From: Lachnotalea glycerini
Lineage (GTDB): Bacteria; Bacillota; Clostridia; Lachnospirales; Lachnospiraceae
NCBI RefSeq assembly: GCF_003201285.1
Contig: NZ_QICS01000022.1
Coordinates: 1-38,245 of the forward strand
Direction of reading: 5' to 3'
Length of the DNA stretch: 38,245 nucleotides
In this document: piece after piece, positions 7,385-15,791 of the stretch
How positions within the stretch are numbered: the first letter of the stretch is position 1
How the letters are laid out: the number at the start of each line of letters is the position of its first letter
The notes under the pieces: generated by a model
Seen by the model: only the letters and a program-made list of their open reading frames with translations
The model's database searches: none
What the model was told of the DNA's origin: nothing
Translations under genes and position numbers: made by a program

Positions 7385-8827
7385 ATGATTTTTACAATGG
7401 CTGAAGTAAGTAAAAGATATTGTGATAATGTAGTACTAGAACATGTTTCAATGAAAATAGAGGGTGGAAAAGTATATGGATTAACAGGCGATAACGGCGG
7501 AGGCAAAAGTACAATAGCAAATATAGTTTGTGGTGTAGTTGCACCTGATGAAGGCAGCTTGATGATGGACGGAAAAAGATGTATAAATTGGAATATTAAA
7601 AAGGCAATGAGAGAAGGTGTATTTTTAGTAGCTCATGAGACAACAATGCTTCCTTATTTATCAGTTGAGGAAAATATTTTATTAGGAATCAATTTCGTTA
7701 AAAGAAATCCTATTTGGGGAACATTTATACATAGAATGAAATACAAAAAAAAATATAAGGAATTGTTGAAACGTTATGGAATTACACTTGATACAAGTGT
7801 AACATCTATAAGGTTATCTCGTTCTATGCAAAATATTATGGAACTAATCCGTGTCCAGATTTGTAATCCTAAAATAGTGGTTATTGATGAAGTAGATACC
7901 AATATGGATGTGGATAGCCAGAAAGTTTTGGATAAGATAATCAAAGATTTAGCATGTGCAGGTTCTGCAATCATTTATATATCTCATAATTTAGAATCCA
8001 TTATGAAAAGGTCAGATGTGATTGGTATCCTTGTTGAAAATCAGGTAATTGATATGATGGATGCTAGTGCTGTCAATGCAGAGAGTGTAATGGATACCTT
8101 ACTAAGGCTCTCGAAAGAAAAACCACCTAAAATATTACTTCGCCCTCAAGCTATGATTTTTGAGATGAAACACATTCACAATACGATAATTGAAGATTTT
8201 TCAATTGAGGTGAGAGAAGGAGAAATAGTAGGTATTTTAGGATTGGATAAGGAGGGAGATGCCTCCTTTACTAATATACTGTTTCAAAGCAAGGGTGTTA
8301 AATTTTTTCGGGGAAAAGAGGTAAAAATAGGGATGCCACAAGAGGCAGCAGACAGTGGCGTTATATTATTAGATGCCAATGTAATTCAGAATTATATGTT
8401 TATGAATTCTAGCATTCGAGAAAATATGCTTCCCTATAGCATCTTAAAAAAACATTTGTCAGATGAGCTGCTAAATGAAATATGCCGACGTTATTTGAAA
8501 AAGCTTGCCATAACGGCAGGGCCTGAGGATAAGATCGAAGAACTAAGTACAGGGCAGCAGAAAAAAATTCTGATCGCGAAGAGCATTTTATCGGAGGGAG
8601 AAATCTATGTTTTTGACCGCTTGACGGATAATATAGATGTGATTTCAAGAATTGATATATATAATATAATAAATGAATTAAAACGAAACGGAAAAGGCAT
8701 TGTACTAATTTCGAATGATTTTAATGAAATATTCGGAATAAGTGATATTGTCTACAAGGTTAAGGAAGGAAAAATTATTCAAAAGATTAATAACGATAAG
8801 CAAAATGATAAAAAGCTTTATAGATAG
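7385..8827 (+). CDS. Second RbsA-type ABC ATPase, partly degenerate, without own permease
   Basis: 480-aa two-domain ATPase related to RbsA/MglA. ATG 7385 has AAAGGG at 8 bases; the upstream TTG at 7355 would add ten unrelated residues. NBD1 has an intact P-loop GDNGGGKST (35-43) and Walker B IVVIDEVD (D168-E169), but a poor signature LSRSMQ (144-149). NBD2 has lost the P-loop (GLDKEGDASF, 286-295), keeps a signature LSTGQQKK (387-394), and its Walker B reads VFDRLTD, with Arg412 where the catalytic Glu should be. By family architecture one composite site could still work: NBD1 Walker A/B with the NBD2 signature. No permease lies next to it. It may be an alternative or regulatory ATPase for the upstream permeases, or act elsewhere. 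Confidence 0.8.
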   Translation: MIFTMAEVSKRYCDNVVLEHVSMKIEGGKVYGLTGDNGGGKSTIANIVCGVVAPDEGSLMMDGKRCINWNIKKAMREGVFLVAHETTMLPYLSVEENILLGINFVKRNPIWGTFIHRMKYKKKYKELLKRYGITLDTSVTSIRLSRSMQNIMELIRVQICNPKIVVIDEVDTNMDVDSQKVLDKIIKDLACAGSAIIYISHNLESIMKRSDVIGILVENQVIDMMDASAVNAESVMDTLLRLSKEKPPKILLRPQAMIFEMKHIHNTIIEDFSIEVREGEIVGILGLDKEGDASFTNILFQSKGVKFFRGKEVKIGMPQEAADSGVILLDANVIQNYMFMNSSIRENMLPYSILKKHLSDELLNEICRRYLKKLAITAGPEDKIEELSTGQQKKILIAKSILSEGEIYVFDRLTDNIDVISRIDIYNIINELKRNGKGIVLISNDFNEIFGISDIVYKVKEGKIIQKINNDKQNDKKLYR

Positions 8828-8859
8828 ATATTTGGATTTAAGGAAAAGGAGATGAGCGT

Positions 8860-9555
8860 ATGAAGGCTAAAGGCAAAATTTCTTCGTCGATTATGTGTGC
8901 TGAAATACTTGATATAAGATACTATCTTGATGGTTTTGAGAGAAATAATATAGAATATTTGCATGTTGATGTAATGGATGGAGAATTTGTTCCAAATTAT
9001 ATGCTTGGTACAGACTACATAAAAAGTCTGCGTAAAGTAAGTAAAATACCACTTGATATACATTTAATGATAAAAAAGCCAGAAGATAAAATTGACTGGT
9101 TTGATTTTCAAAAGGGAGAATGTGTAGCAATTCATGCGGAAAGCACCATGCATCTTCAACGAGCTTTGCAGAAGATAAAACAAACAGGTGCTAAGCCTAT
9201 GGTAGCCATTAATCCTGCAACTCCCATCACGGCTCTTGATTATGTGCTAAACGATATTGCAGGGGTAGTGGTTATGACAGTGAATCCGGGTTTTGCTGGA
9301 CAGGTTCTGATTCCTCAGACATTACAAAAAATTACTGACCTGAGAAAATATTTGGATCGTAAGGGATATTATGACATAGATATCGAAGTGGACGGAAATG
9401 TAAGCTTTGAAAATGCAGAAAAAATGGCTAAGGCAGGAGCAGATATTTACGTTGCTGGAACATCCAGTATATTTAATAAAAAATTAGATTTGGATGAAGC
9501 AATACAAAGATTTAGAAAAATCATTAATTCTTCTAGTGAAGTGGTATATCAATAA
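8860..9555 (+). CDS. Ribulose-phosphate 3-epimerase family protein (AlsE-like)
   Basis: TIM-barrel epimerase interconverting the C3 epimers of a ketose 5- or 6-phosphate. Family motifs are HVDVMDGEFVPN near residue 35, PLDIHLMI near 65 (metal ligands His/Asp), VMTVNPGFAGQ near 140 and EVDGNVSFENA near 178. The ending AGADIYVAGTSSIFN resembles AlsE (D-allulose-6-phosphate 3-epimerase) as well as Rpe, and the exact substrate cannot be fixed from sequence. 231 aa is normal. ATG 8860 has AAAAGGAGAT upstream; the gene starts 32 bases after the second ATPase. Next to ribokinase and transketolase, D-ribulose-5-P/D-xylulose-5-P is the simplest assignment. Confidence 0.85.
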   Translation: MKAKGKISSSIMCAEILDIRYYLDGFERNNIEYLHVDVMDGEFVPNYMLGTDYIKSLRKVSKIPLDIHLMIKKPEDKIDWFDFQKGECVAIHAESTMHLQRALQKIKQTGAKPMVAINPATPITALDYVLNDIAGVVVMTVNPGFAGQVLIPQTLQKITDLRKYLDRKGYYDIDIEVDGNVSFENAEKMAKAGADIYVAGTSSIFNKKLDLDEAIQRFRKIINSSSEVVYQ

Positions 9556-9577
9556 AAATTGAAACCGGAGGTAGAAT

Positions 9578-11095
9578 ATGTCAAGATATCTGGTAGGAAT
9601 AGATAATGGTGGAACATTTTCAAAAGCGGCAATATTTGATGAGGACGGAAAGCAAATTTCAGTTGCAAGTATTCCTACAATAACATTAACGCCTAAACCA
9701 GGGTATACGGAAAGAGATATGAGTGAGCTTTGGAAAGTTAATGCACAAGCTGTTAAGACTGCAATCGAAAAGAGTGGTATAAATGCAAGAGATATAGCAG
9801 GAGTATCTTTTTCGGGTCATGGCAAGGGACTTTATCTAGTTGGAAAGGATGGAAAACCTTCTTATAATGGAATCATATCCACAGATATGAGAGCTTGGGA
9901 ATATATAAAGAAATGGGAAGAAGATGGCACAAAACAAAAGGTTTTTGCAAAATCGATACAGGAAATACTGGCTTGCCAACCGGTAAGTCTCCTTGCATGG
10001 TTAAGAGATAAACAACCTTCTGTTCTTGAAAATACGAAGTACATTTTTTCCGTAATTGATTACATTCGATATATGCTAACGGGTGAAGCTTACGCAGAAT
10101 ATACCTGCGCAAGTGGTTCGAATCTGATAAATCTTTATACAAAGGAATATGACAGAGAATTGTTGGAATTATTTGGACTGGAAATGGTTTATGATAAACT
10201 GCCTCCGTTAAAATATTCAGCAGATATATGTGGTTATGTAACAAAAGAAGCTTCGAAGATAACCTCTTTGCCAGAAGGAATACCTGTAGCAGCGGGTATG
10301 TTTGATGTGGATGCCTGCGGTCTTGCCTCTGGACTGGTTGATGAGGAGGGAATGTGCATGGTTGCAGGAACTTGGAGCATTAATGAGTATATTGCAAAAG
10401 CTCCCGTATCCAATGGCACGGTTTCCTTAAATTCAATGTATTGTATACCAGAGCGTTTTCTGGTGGAAGAAAGCTCTCCTACATCTGCTGGTAATATGGA
10501 ATGGTTTATTAGAAATCTTATGTCTCTAGAGCTTGAAAGGGCAAAAGAGGAAGGAAAATCAATCTATGATATCACCAACGAATGGGTGGCATCCATAGAG
10601 CCACAGGATAATAATGTGATTTTTCTCCCATTTTTAAATGGCTCTAATGAAGATGCCCTGGCTAAGGCCACTTTCATAGGATTAACAGCATATCATAACA
10701 AGAAACATATGCTTCGTGCTGTATATGAAGGAATTGTATTTTCTCATATAACGCATGTGAAAAAATTACTTAGAAACAGAGAAGCGCCAAAAAGCATACG
10801 ATTGTCTGGTGGAGCTGCTAATTCGGCAGTTTGGGTACAGATATTTGCGGATGCACTTCAGATTCCAATTAATACAATTGAGGTAAAGGAAATTGGTGCA
10901 CAAGGTGCTGTTATGGCGGCAGGAATCGCAGCGGGAATCTATAAGAACTATAAAGAGGCTGTAAAACGCACGGTAACGATTACCAATACCATTTTTCCAA
11001 GACCAGAATATAAAGAAATTTATGAAGAAAAATATGCAACATACAAAGCAGTCATACAGTCTTTAAGCCAGGCCTGGAATCACTTTAAGAACTAA
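9578..11095 (+). CDS. lyxK: FGGY-family carbohydrate kinase, L-xylulose kinase (LyxK)-like
   Basis: 505 aa FGGY kinase that phosphorylates a ketose with ATP in the cytoplasm. The pattern of conserved blocks follows E. coli LyxK closely: YLVGIDNGGTFSKAAIFD at the N terminus, PGYTERDMSELW, GHGKGLYL, NGIISTDMRAWE, QPVSLLAWL, AAGMFDVDACGLASGL (with the catalytic Asp), AGTWSINEY, EESSPTSAGNMEWF, FLPFLNGSNEDA and YEGIVFSHITHVKKL. LyxK makes L-xylulose 5-phosphate, which is the substrate of the epimerase encoded next. RBS GGAGGT before ATG 9578; 22 bases after the upstream gene. An AI-2 kinase (LsrK) reading was considered because of the Lsr-like transporter, but the sequence fits LyxK better. Confidence 0.85.
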   Translation: MSRYLVGIDNGGTFSKAAIFDEDGKQISVASIPTITLTPKPGYTERDMSELWKVNAQAVKTAIEKSGINARDIAGVSFSGHGKGLYLVGKDGKPSYNGIISTDMRAWEYIKKWEEDGTKQKVFAKSIQEILACQPVSLLAWLRDKQPSVLENTKYIFSVIDYIRYMLTGEAYAEYTCASGSNLINLYTKEYDRELLELFGLEMVYDKLPPLKYSADICGYVTKEASKITSLPEGIPVAAGMFDVDACGLASGLVDEEGMCMVAGTWSINEYIAKAPVSNGTVSLNSMYCIPERFLVEESSPTSAGNMEWFIRNLMSLELERAKEEGKSIYDITNEWVASIEPQDNNVIFLPFLNGSNEDALAKATFIGLTAYHNKKHMLRAVYEGIVFSHITHVKKLLRNREAPKSIRLSGGAANSAVWVQIFADALQIPINTIEVKEIGAQGAVMAAGIAAGIYKNYKEAVKRTVTITNTIFPRPEYKEIYEEKYATYKAVIQSLSQAWNHFKN

Positions 11096-11130
11096 AGGAG
11101 ATTGAGGCCGGGCAGGTTAGGAGGAGTACC

Positions 11131-11973
11131 TTGAGAAAATACACATTAGGTCTTTACGAAAAATCGATGCCAGGAAATCTGACATGGGAAGAAAAACTGG
11201 AAAGTGCAAAGCAAGCAGGATTTGATTATGTGGAAATCAGTATCGATGAGACGCAAGAGAAACTAGCAAGGCTTGATTGGACAGAAAAGGAATTTTATGA
11301 GCTTCAGAAGAATATTTACAAAACGGGGATACCAATAGATACAATGTGTCTAAGCGGGCATCGTAAATATTCTTTGGGAAGCCGTAATGAATTAATTAGA
11401 GATAAGAGTCTTGAAATGATGGAAAAAGCAATTAACTTTGCGGCAAAGATAGGTATACGTATTATACAATTAGCAGGTTATGATGTTTACTATGAAGAGG
11501 GATCGGATGATACAAAACTTTTATTTGAACAAAATTTAAAACAAGCCTGCGAACTGGCTGCTATAAAGGGTATAATGCTAGGATTTGAAACAATGGAAAC
11601 GCCATTTATGGATACAGTAGAAAAAGCTATGCATTATGTAAATAAAATAGGTAGTCCTTATTTAGGAGTTTACCCAGATATAGGAAATCTGGCTAATGCA
11701 GGGTTGAAATATGAAATGAATGTAAATGATGATATTATAACTGGAAAAGGACATATTGTTGCAGCACATTTAAAGGAAACGATACAAGGAAGTTATAGAG
11801 AAATACCTTATGGTACCGGACATACCGATTATGTTAACAATTTAAGGCAGCTTAAGGAATTGGGAGTAAGAATGTTTGTCGGAGAATTCTGGTATGTGGG
11901 AGCAGCAGATTGGGAAAAAGATTTGTTCTTGGCCAGTGATTTTTTAAGAAGCAAAATTGAACAAGTATTTTAG
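11131..11973 (+). CDS. ulaE: L-xylulose-5-phosphate 3-epimerase (UlaE/SgbU type)
   Basis: 280 aa AP_endonuc_2-type TIM barrel converting L-xylulose 5-phosphate to L-ribulose 5-phosphate. Conserved blocks match UlaE/SgbU: LGLYEKSMP, FDYVEISIDET, RLDWT, MCLSGHRKYSLGS, IRIIQLAGYDVYY and YPDIGN. The expected metal ligands are present at E153, D183, H213 and E252. The start is TTG at 11131 with AGGAGGA (11119-11125). It follows the LyxK-like gene by 35 bases, which makes a two-step L-xylulose pathway. The next enzyme, L-ribulose-5-phosphate 4-epimerase (AraD/UlaF), is not in the window. Confidence 0.9.
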   Translation: MRKYTLGLYEKSMPGNLTWEEKLESAKQAGFDYVEISIDETQEKLARLDWTEKEFYELQKNIYKTGIPIDTMCLSGHRKYSLGSRNELIRDKSLEMMEKAINFAAKIGIRIIQLAGYDVYYEEGSDDTKLLFEQNLKQACELAAIKGIMLGFETMETPFMDTVEKAMHYVNKIGSPYLGVYPDIGNLANAGLKYEMNVNDDIITGKGHIVAAHLKETIQGSYREIPYGTGHTDYVNNLRQLKELGVRMFVGEFWYVGAADWEKDLFLASDFLRSKIEQVF

Positions 11974-12178
11974 GATAGAATTATTTAAGAAAGCATGATG
12001 CAAATGCTTAATATGGGATGAAGTAATTTCAAATATAAAATTGTATGATTATGATATAAAAATAGTGAGAATTGCAGTAGACAAGAAATAGGCATAGTGA
12101 TACTCTGAAAATAACGATTTATTATGTGTTTTTATTGAGAGAAATAGTAATTGCTGATTTTCATTATTGAAAATTTTG

Positions 12179-12187
12179 TGATATAAT
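12179..12187 (+). promoter_or_regulatory. Extended -10 promoter for transketolase
   Basis: TG-A-TATAAT at 12179-12187, about 120 bases before the transketolase start. No clear -35 is present. The 330-base gap between the epimerase gene and transketolase holds no other feature I recognise except an imperfect TTAGGAAAGT/ACTTTCTAA palindrome at about 12259-12279. The promoter implies transketolase can be expressed independently of the pentose cluster. Confidence 0.5.
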
Positions 12188-12306
12188 AAAGCGTAATGCA
12201 ATAACAAAATCATTATGAGTATAGAGTGTACGTTACCTGCTGTAAACTGTGTTTGCGATTAGGAAAGTACACTTTCTAAATGCTCGCAGTAATCAGGAGG
12301 AATAAA

Positions 12307-14295
12307 ATGGGAAATATTGACACGAAATCCGTTAACGCCATAAGAATATTGGCAGCCGATGCAGTACAGAAAGCAAATTCCGGACATCCGGGCTTACCAC
12401 TTGGTTCAGCAGCAATGGCATATGAACTATGGGCAAAACACATGAATCACAATCCTAAGAATCCACAATGGGCTAATAGAGATCGATTTGTACTTTCAGG
12501 CGGACATGGTTCCACTCTTTTATATTCTTTATTACATTTATTTGGATATGGTGATTTATCAATAGATGATATGGCTAATTTCAGACAGGATGGTTCACTG
12601 ACACCGGGACATCCGGAATATGGTCATACCGTTGGTGTAGAAGCCACCACAGGACCTCTTGGAGCTGGTATGGGCATGGCAGTTGGAATGGCAATGGCAG
12701 AGGCGCATTTGGCAGCCGTATTTAACAAGGATGATTTTAAGGTAGTCGATCATTATACCTTTGTTCTTGGTGGAGATGGTTGTATGATGGAGGGTATTTC
12801 TTCAGAAGCTTTTTCACTTGCTGGTACATTAGGCCTTGGAAAACTGATTGTTTTATATGACTCAAATAAAATATCAATTGAGGGAAGCACAGATATTGCT
12901 TTCACAGAAGATGTAAAGAAGAGATTTGAAGCATTTGGCTTTCAGACTTTGGTAGTAGAAGACGGTAACAATTTAGAAGAAATTGGAAAGGCTATTGAGG
13001 AAGCAAAAGCAGATACAACCAGACCAACCATGATAACAGTAAAGACTCAAATCGGTTATGGCTGCCCTGCTAAAATGGGAAAAGCCAGCGCACATGGAGA
13101 GCCATTAGGTGCGGATAATATAGAGGCATTAAAAGATTTCTTAGAATGGCCGTCAAAAGAACCTTTTTATGTTCCACAAGATGTGTATGATAACTATAAG
13201 GCAATTGCAGATGCAAATTCGAAAGTAGAAGAGAACTGGAATCAGCAATTTGCAGCTTATAGCGAAAAATATCCAAATATGAGAGAACTATGGGATAAAT
13301 ATTATGACAAAAATGCAGCTGACCAATTAATCGATGACGAAGAATTCTGGAAATATGAGGAGAAAGCAGATGCGACTCGTAATCTTTCCGGTGTTATGAT
13401 TAATCGAATTAAGGATAGATTGCCAAATTTTGTTGGTGGTTCTGCAGATTTGGCACCATCCAACAAAACAAACATGAAAGATGCAGGAGACTTTTCAAAG
13501 AATAACTATGCAGGCAGAAACTTACACTTTGGAGTCAGAGAACTAGCAATGACAGCAATTAGTAATGGTCTAATGCTTCATGGTGGTTTACAGGCGTATG
13601 TTGCTACATTCTTTGTATTTAGTGACTATGTAAAGCCAATGGCAAGACTTTCCTCTTTAATGGGATTACCATTAACGTTTGTACTGACTCATGACAGTAT
13701 TGGTGTAGGTGAAGACGGCCCGACACATGAGCCAATTGAGCAGTTGGCAATGCTAAGAGCACTTCCTAATTTTAGTGCCTTTAGACCGGCAGATGCTACA
13801 GAAACAGCAGCAGCTTGGTTTTATGCAATCACCAATAAGAAGACTCCAACAGCACTTGCATTAACCAGACAGAATTTACCTCAGTTAGCAGGCTCTAGTA
13901 AGGAAGCACTAAAGGGAGGATATGTTATTGCAGATTCTACGAAAGAGACTCCGGATGCAATTATCATGGCAAGTGGCTCAGAGGTTTCACTTTCAATTGA
14001 TGCAAAAGAAGCGTTAGCAAAAGAAGGTATTGATGTTAGAGTAGTTAGTATGCCATGTATGGACGTATTCGAACAGCAATCAGCAGAATATAAAGAATCT
14101 GTATTACCAAAATCAGTCCGTAAGAGGGTAGCAGTAGAGGCTCTTAGTGACTTTGGATGGGGTAAATATGTGGGACTTGATGGTGCTTATGTAACGATGA
14201 AGGGCTTCGGAGCGAGCGCACCCGCTGATGTATTATTTAAGAAGTTTGGTTTCACTGTGGAAAATGTTGTAAATACAGTAAAAGGAATCATGTAA
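12307..14295 (+). CDS. tkt: Transketolase
   Basis: Thiamine-diphosphate enzyme moving two-carbon units between ketose and aldose phosphates in the non-oxidative pentose phosphate pathway. 662 aa, full length and single chain. N-terminal SGHPGLPLGSA holds an active-site His. The ThDP motif is GDGCMMEGISSEA followed by LYDSNKIS. The pyrimidine-binding domain has FGVREL and a C-terminal HDSIGVGEDGPTHEP. ATG 12307 is chosen because AGGAGG (12295-12300) is 6 bases upstream; an in-frame ATG at 12280 would put that RBS inside the coding region. It completes the route from the pentulose phosphates made by the upstream cluster to glycolytic intermediates. Confidence 0.96.
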   Translation: MGNIDTKSVNAIRILAADAVQKANSGHPGLPLGSAAMAYELWAKHMNHNPKNPQWANRDRFVLSGGHGSTLLYSLLHLFGYGDLSIDDMANFRQDGSLTPGHPEYGHTVGVEATTGPLGAGMGMAVGMAMAEAHLAAVFNKDDFKVVDHYTFVLGGDGCMMEGISSEAFSLAGTLGLGKLIVLYDSNKISIEGSTDIAFTEDVKKRFEAFGFQTLVVEDGNNLEEIGKAIEEAKADTTRPTMITVKTQIGYGCPAKMGKASAHGEPLGADNIEALKDFLEWPSKEPFYVPQDVYDNYKAIADANSKVEENWNQQFAAYSEKYPNMRELWDKYYDKNAADQLIDDEEFWKYEEKADATRNLSGVMINRIKDRLPNFVGGSADLAPSNKTNMKDAGDFSKNNYAGRNLHFGVRELAMTAISNGLMLHGGLQAYVATFFVFSDYVKPMARLSSLMGLPLTFVLTHDSIGVGEDGPTHEPIEQLAMLRALPNFSAFRPADATETAAAWFYAITNKKTPTALALTRQNLPQLAGSSKEALKGGYVIADSTKETPDAIIMASGSEVSLSIDAKEALAKEGIDVRVVSMPCMDVFEQQSAEYKESVLPKSVRKRVAVEALSDFGWGKYVGLDGAYVTMKGFGASAPADVLFKKFGFTVENVVNTVKGIM

Positions 14296-14300
14296 TACAT

Positions 14301-14337
14301 AAGAGTAGAGCGCATCATAAGGATACGTTCTGCTCTT
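14301..14337 (+). terminator. Hairpin after transketolase
   Basis: AAGAGTAGAGCG (14301-14312) pairs with CGTTCTGCTCTT (14326-14337) over 12 bp including two G-U pairs. Only ATT follows, so it is a weak terminator by U-run. A TATAAT at 14404-14409 upstream of the next gene suggests separate transcription start for the mutarotase. Confidence 0.55.
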
Positions 14338-14435
14338 ATTCTATAAGAAATTCAATGAGATTGTAAAAGGATAAAGTCAGTATTTTAGTGGGTTTGTTCG
14401 CTTTATAATATAAAATATATGGGAGGTTTTAAATA

Positions 14436-15491
14436 ATGAGTATTTCAAAAACGAACTATGGTAAAACAACTAAGGGAGATGAAATTTTTCAATATGCCAT
14501 CGAAAATAAAAATGGTATGAAAGCATGTTTTATTAATTATGGGGCGATTATGACAAAGCTTATTGTGCCGGATAAAAATGGTAAGTTTGCTGATGTGGTT
14601 CATGGATATGATACGTTACAAGGGTATGAGAGTAATCCTTGTTATTTTGGTGCGACAATTGGGCGAAACGGAAACCGAATTGCAAAAGGGCAGTTTGAAA
14701 TAAACGGTATTAGATATCAGCTTGATACCAATGAAGGAGTCAATAATCTTCATGGAGGACTTGACGGATATAACAAAAGAATTTGGAGCGCAAAAGAAAA
14801 TGAGCAAGAAAATGAGATTGTGTTTTCTTTATCAAGTCCGGATGGGGATCAGGGTTTTCCGGGTCACTTCAAGGTAGCGGTAACCTATAAATTAACAGAT
14901 GACAATGAATTACAAATTATATATGACGGAGTAAGTGATAAAGACACAGTAGCCAATATGACCAATCACAGTTATTTTAATTTGACAGGACACACAAATG
15001 ATTCTATATTAGATCATATTTTGTGGATAAAAGCTTCCAAATTTGTACCGGTTGTGGATAGCGCTTCCATTCCAACAGGAGAAATCTTATCGGTTAAGGG
15101 AACGCCAATGGACTTTACCGAGCCAAAGGCAGTTGGTAAAGAGATAGAAAGTGATTTCGAACAGCTTAAGTTCACAGGTGGCTATGACCATAATTATGCA
15201 CTGGATCGTGACGGGAAGGGAATTGAGAAGATTGCAGAAGTGAAAGATCCGAAATCAGGAAGAATCATGCAAGTATTTACAGATCTACCAGGCGTGCAGC
15301 TTTATGTTGGAAACTTTATTAATACCAACGGTGAGAGCGGTAAAGATGGTATGAAGTATCAAAAAAGAAGTGCATTGTGCTTAGAGACACAGTATTTTCC
15401 GGATGCAATTAATCAGGATAACTTTGAAAGTCCAATTTTGAAAGCCGGAGCAAAATATCATACCACTACGATTTATAAGTTTATATCATAG
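14436..15491 (+). CDS. galM: Aldose 1-epimerase (mutarotase)
   Basis: Interconverts alpha and beta anomers of free aldoses in the cytoplasm. 351 aa, normal for GalM. Family motifs: GATIGRNGNRIAKGQF, NNLHGGLDGYNKRIW, NMTNHSYFNLTG (catalytic His), GGYDHNYAL, LPGVQLYVGNF and LCLETQYFPDAIN (catalytic Glu). RBS GGGAGG before ATG 14436. The context behind transketolase and the pentose genes suggests it supplies the correct anomer to sugar kinases, though GalM is broadly used. Confidence 0.94.
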   Translation: MSISKTNYGKTTKGDEIFQYAIENKNGMKACFINYGAIMTKLIVPDKNGKFADVVHGYDTLQGYESNPCYFGATIGRNGNRIAKGQFEINGIRYQLDTNEGVNNLHGGLDGYNKRIWSAKENEQENEIVFSLSSPDGDQGFPGHFKVAVTYKLTDDNELQIIYDGVSDKDTVANMTNHSYFNLTGHTNDSILDHILWIKASKFVPVVDSASIPTGEILSVKGTPMDFTEPKAVGKEIESDFEQLKFTGGYDHNYALDRDGKGIEKIAEVKDPKSGRIMQVFTDLPGVQLYVGNFINTNGESGKDGMKYQKRSALCLETQYFPDAINQDNFESPILKAGAKYHTTTIYKFIS

Positions 15492-15543
15492 TAAAAGATT
15501 CATGATAAATTAATAGAATAATAGAATGTCATTTATTAAAAGA

Positions 15544-15594
15544 AGCATTTGGTTCATTAGTAAGTAATTAGCTAATAAACCAAATGCTATTTTT
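15544..15594 (+). terminator. Intrinsic terminator of galM
   Basis: AGCATTTGGTT (15544-15554) and AACCAAATGCT (15578-15588) make a perfect 11-bp stem, followed by ATTTTT. Repeat copy R2 begins 6 bases after the U-run. Confidence 0.8.
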
Positions 15595-15599
15595 ATGAA

Positions 15600-15652
15600 A
15601 TAGGAGCGTGTCCTATTACATAAAAACACAATGCGCATGAATTGCTTTGTCC
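15600..15652 (+). repeat. Dispersed structured repeat, internally deleted copy R2
   Basis: ATAGGA-GCGTG-TCCTAT (15600-15616) is the inverted-repeat junction with only 5 bases between the arms, where the tandem copies have 33. It is followed by the left part of the body (ATAAAAACACAATGCGCATGAA) and then directly by GCTTTGTCC, close to the body's right end, so about 90 bases are missing. This copy shows the uninterrupted form of the site in which the group II introns sit at 1-146 and 38109. Confidence 0.65.
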
Positions 15653-15722
15653 AGTTGATGCTAATAAATAGAATTTTTAATAAAACCGTAATAAACATGT
15701 AATGAATCAACGCCAAATGACA

Positions 15723-15751
15723 TTGCTGTGTATATAAAATTCTGATAGAAT
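15723..15751 (+). promoter_or_regulatory. Promoter of the phospholipid operon
   Basis: TTGCTG (15723-15728), a 17-base spacer and TAGAAT (15746-15751), with TG at 15743-15744 giving an extended -10. It lies 40 bases before the PAP2 gene, the first of a tightly packed run of genes. Confidence 0.6.
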
Positions 15752-15791
15752 ATAGGTTTAGAAACTATAAATATAAATGGATGATTGAATT

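Noticed and set aside
649-11095. AI-2 (Lsr) quorum-signal import and kinase system
   Set aside because: Gene order and binding protein are suggestive, but the kinase is LyxK-like, no LsrF/LsrG/LsrR is present, and two AI-2 contact positions appear changed.
12280-12306. Ten-residue extension of transketolase
   Set aside because: The RBS AGGAGG would lie within it; ATG 12307 is correctly spaced.
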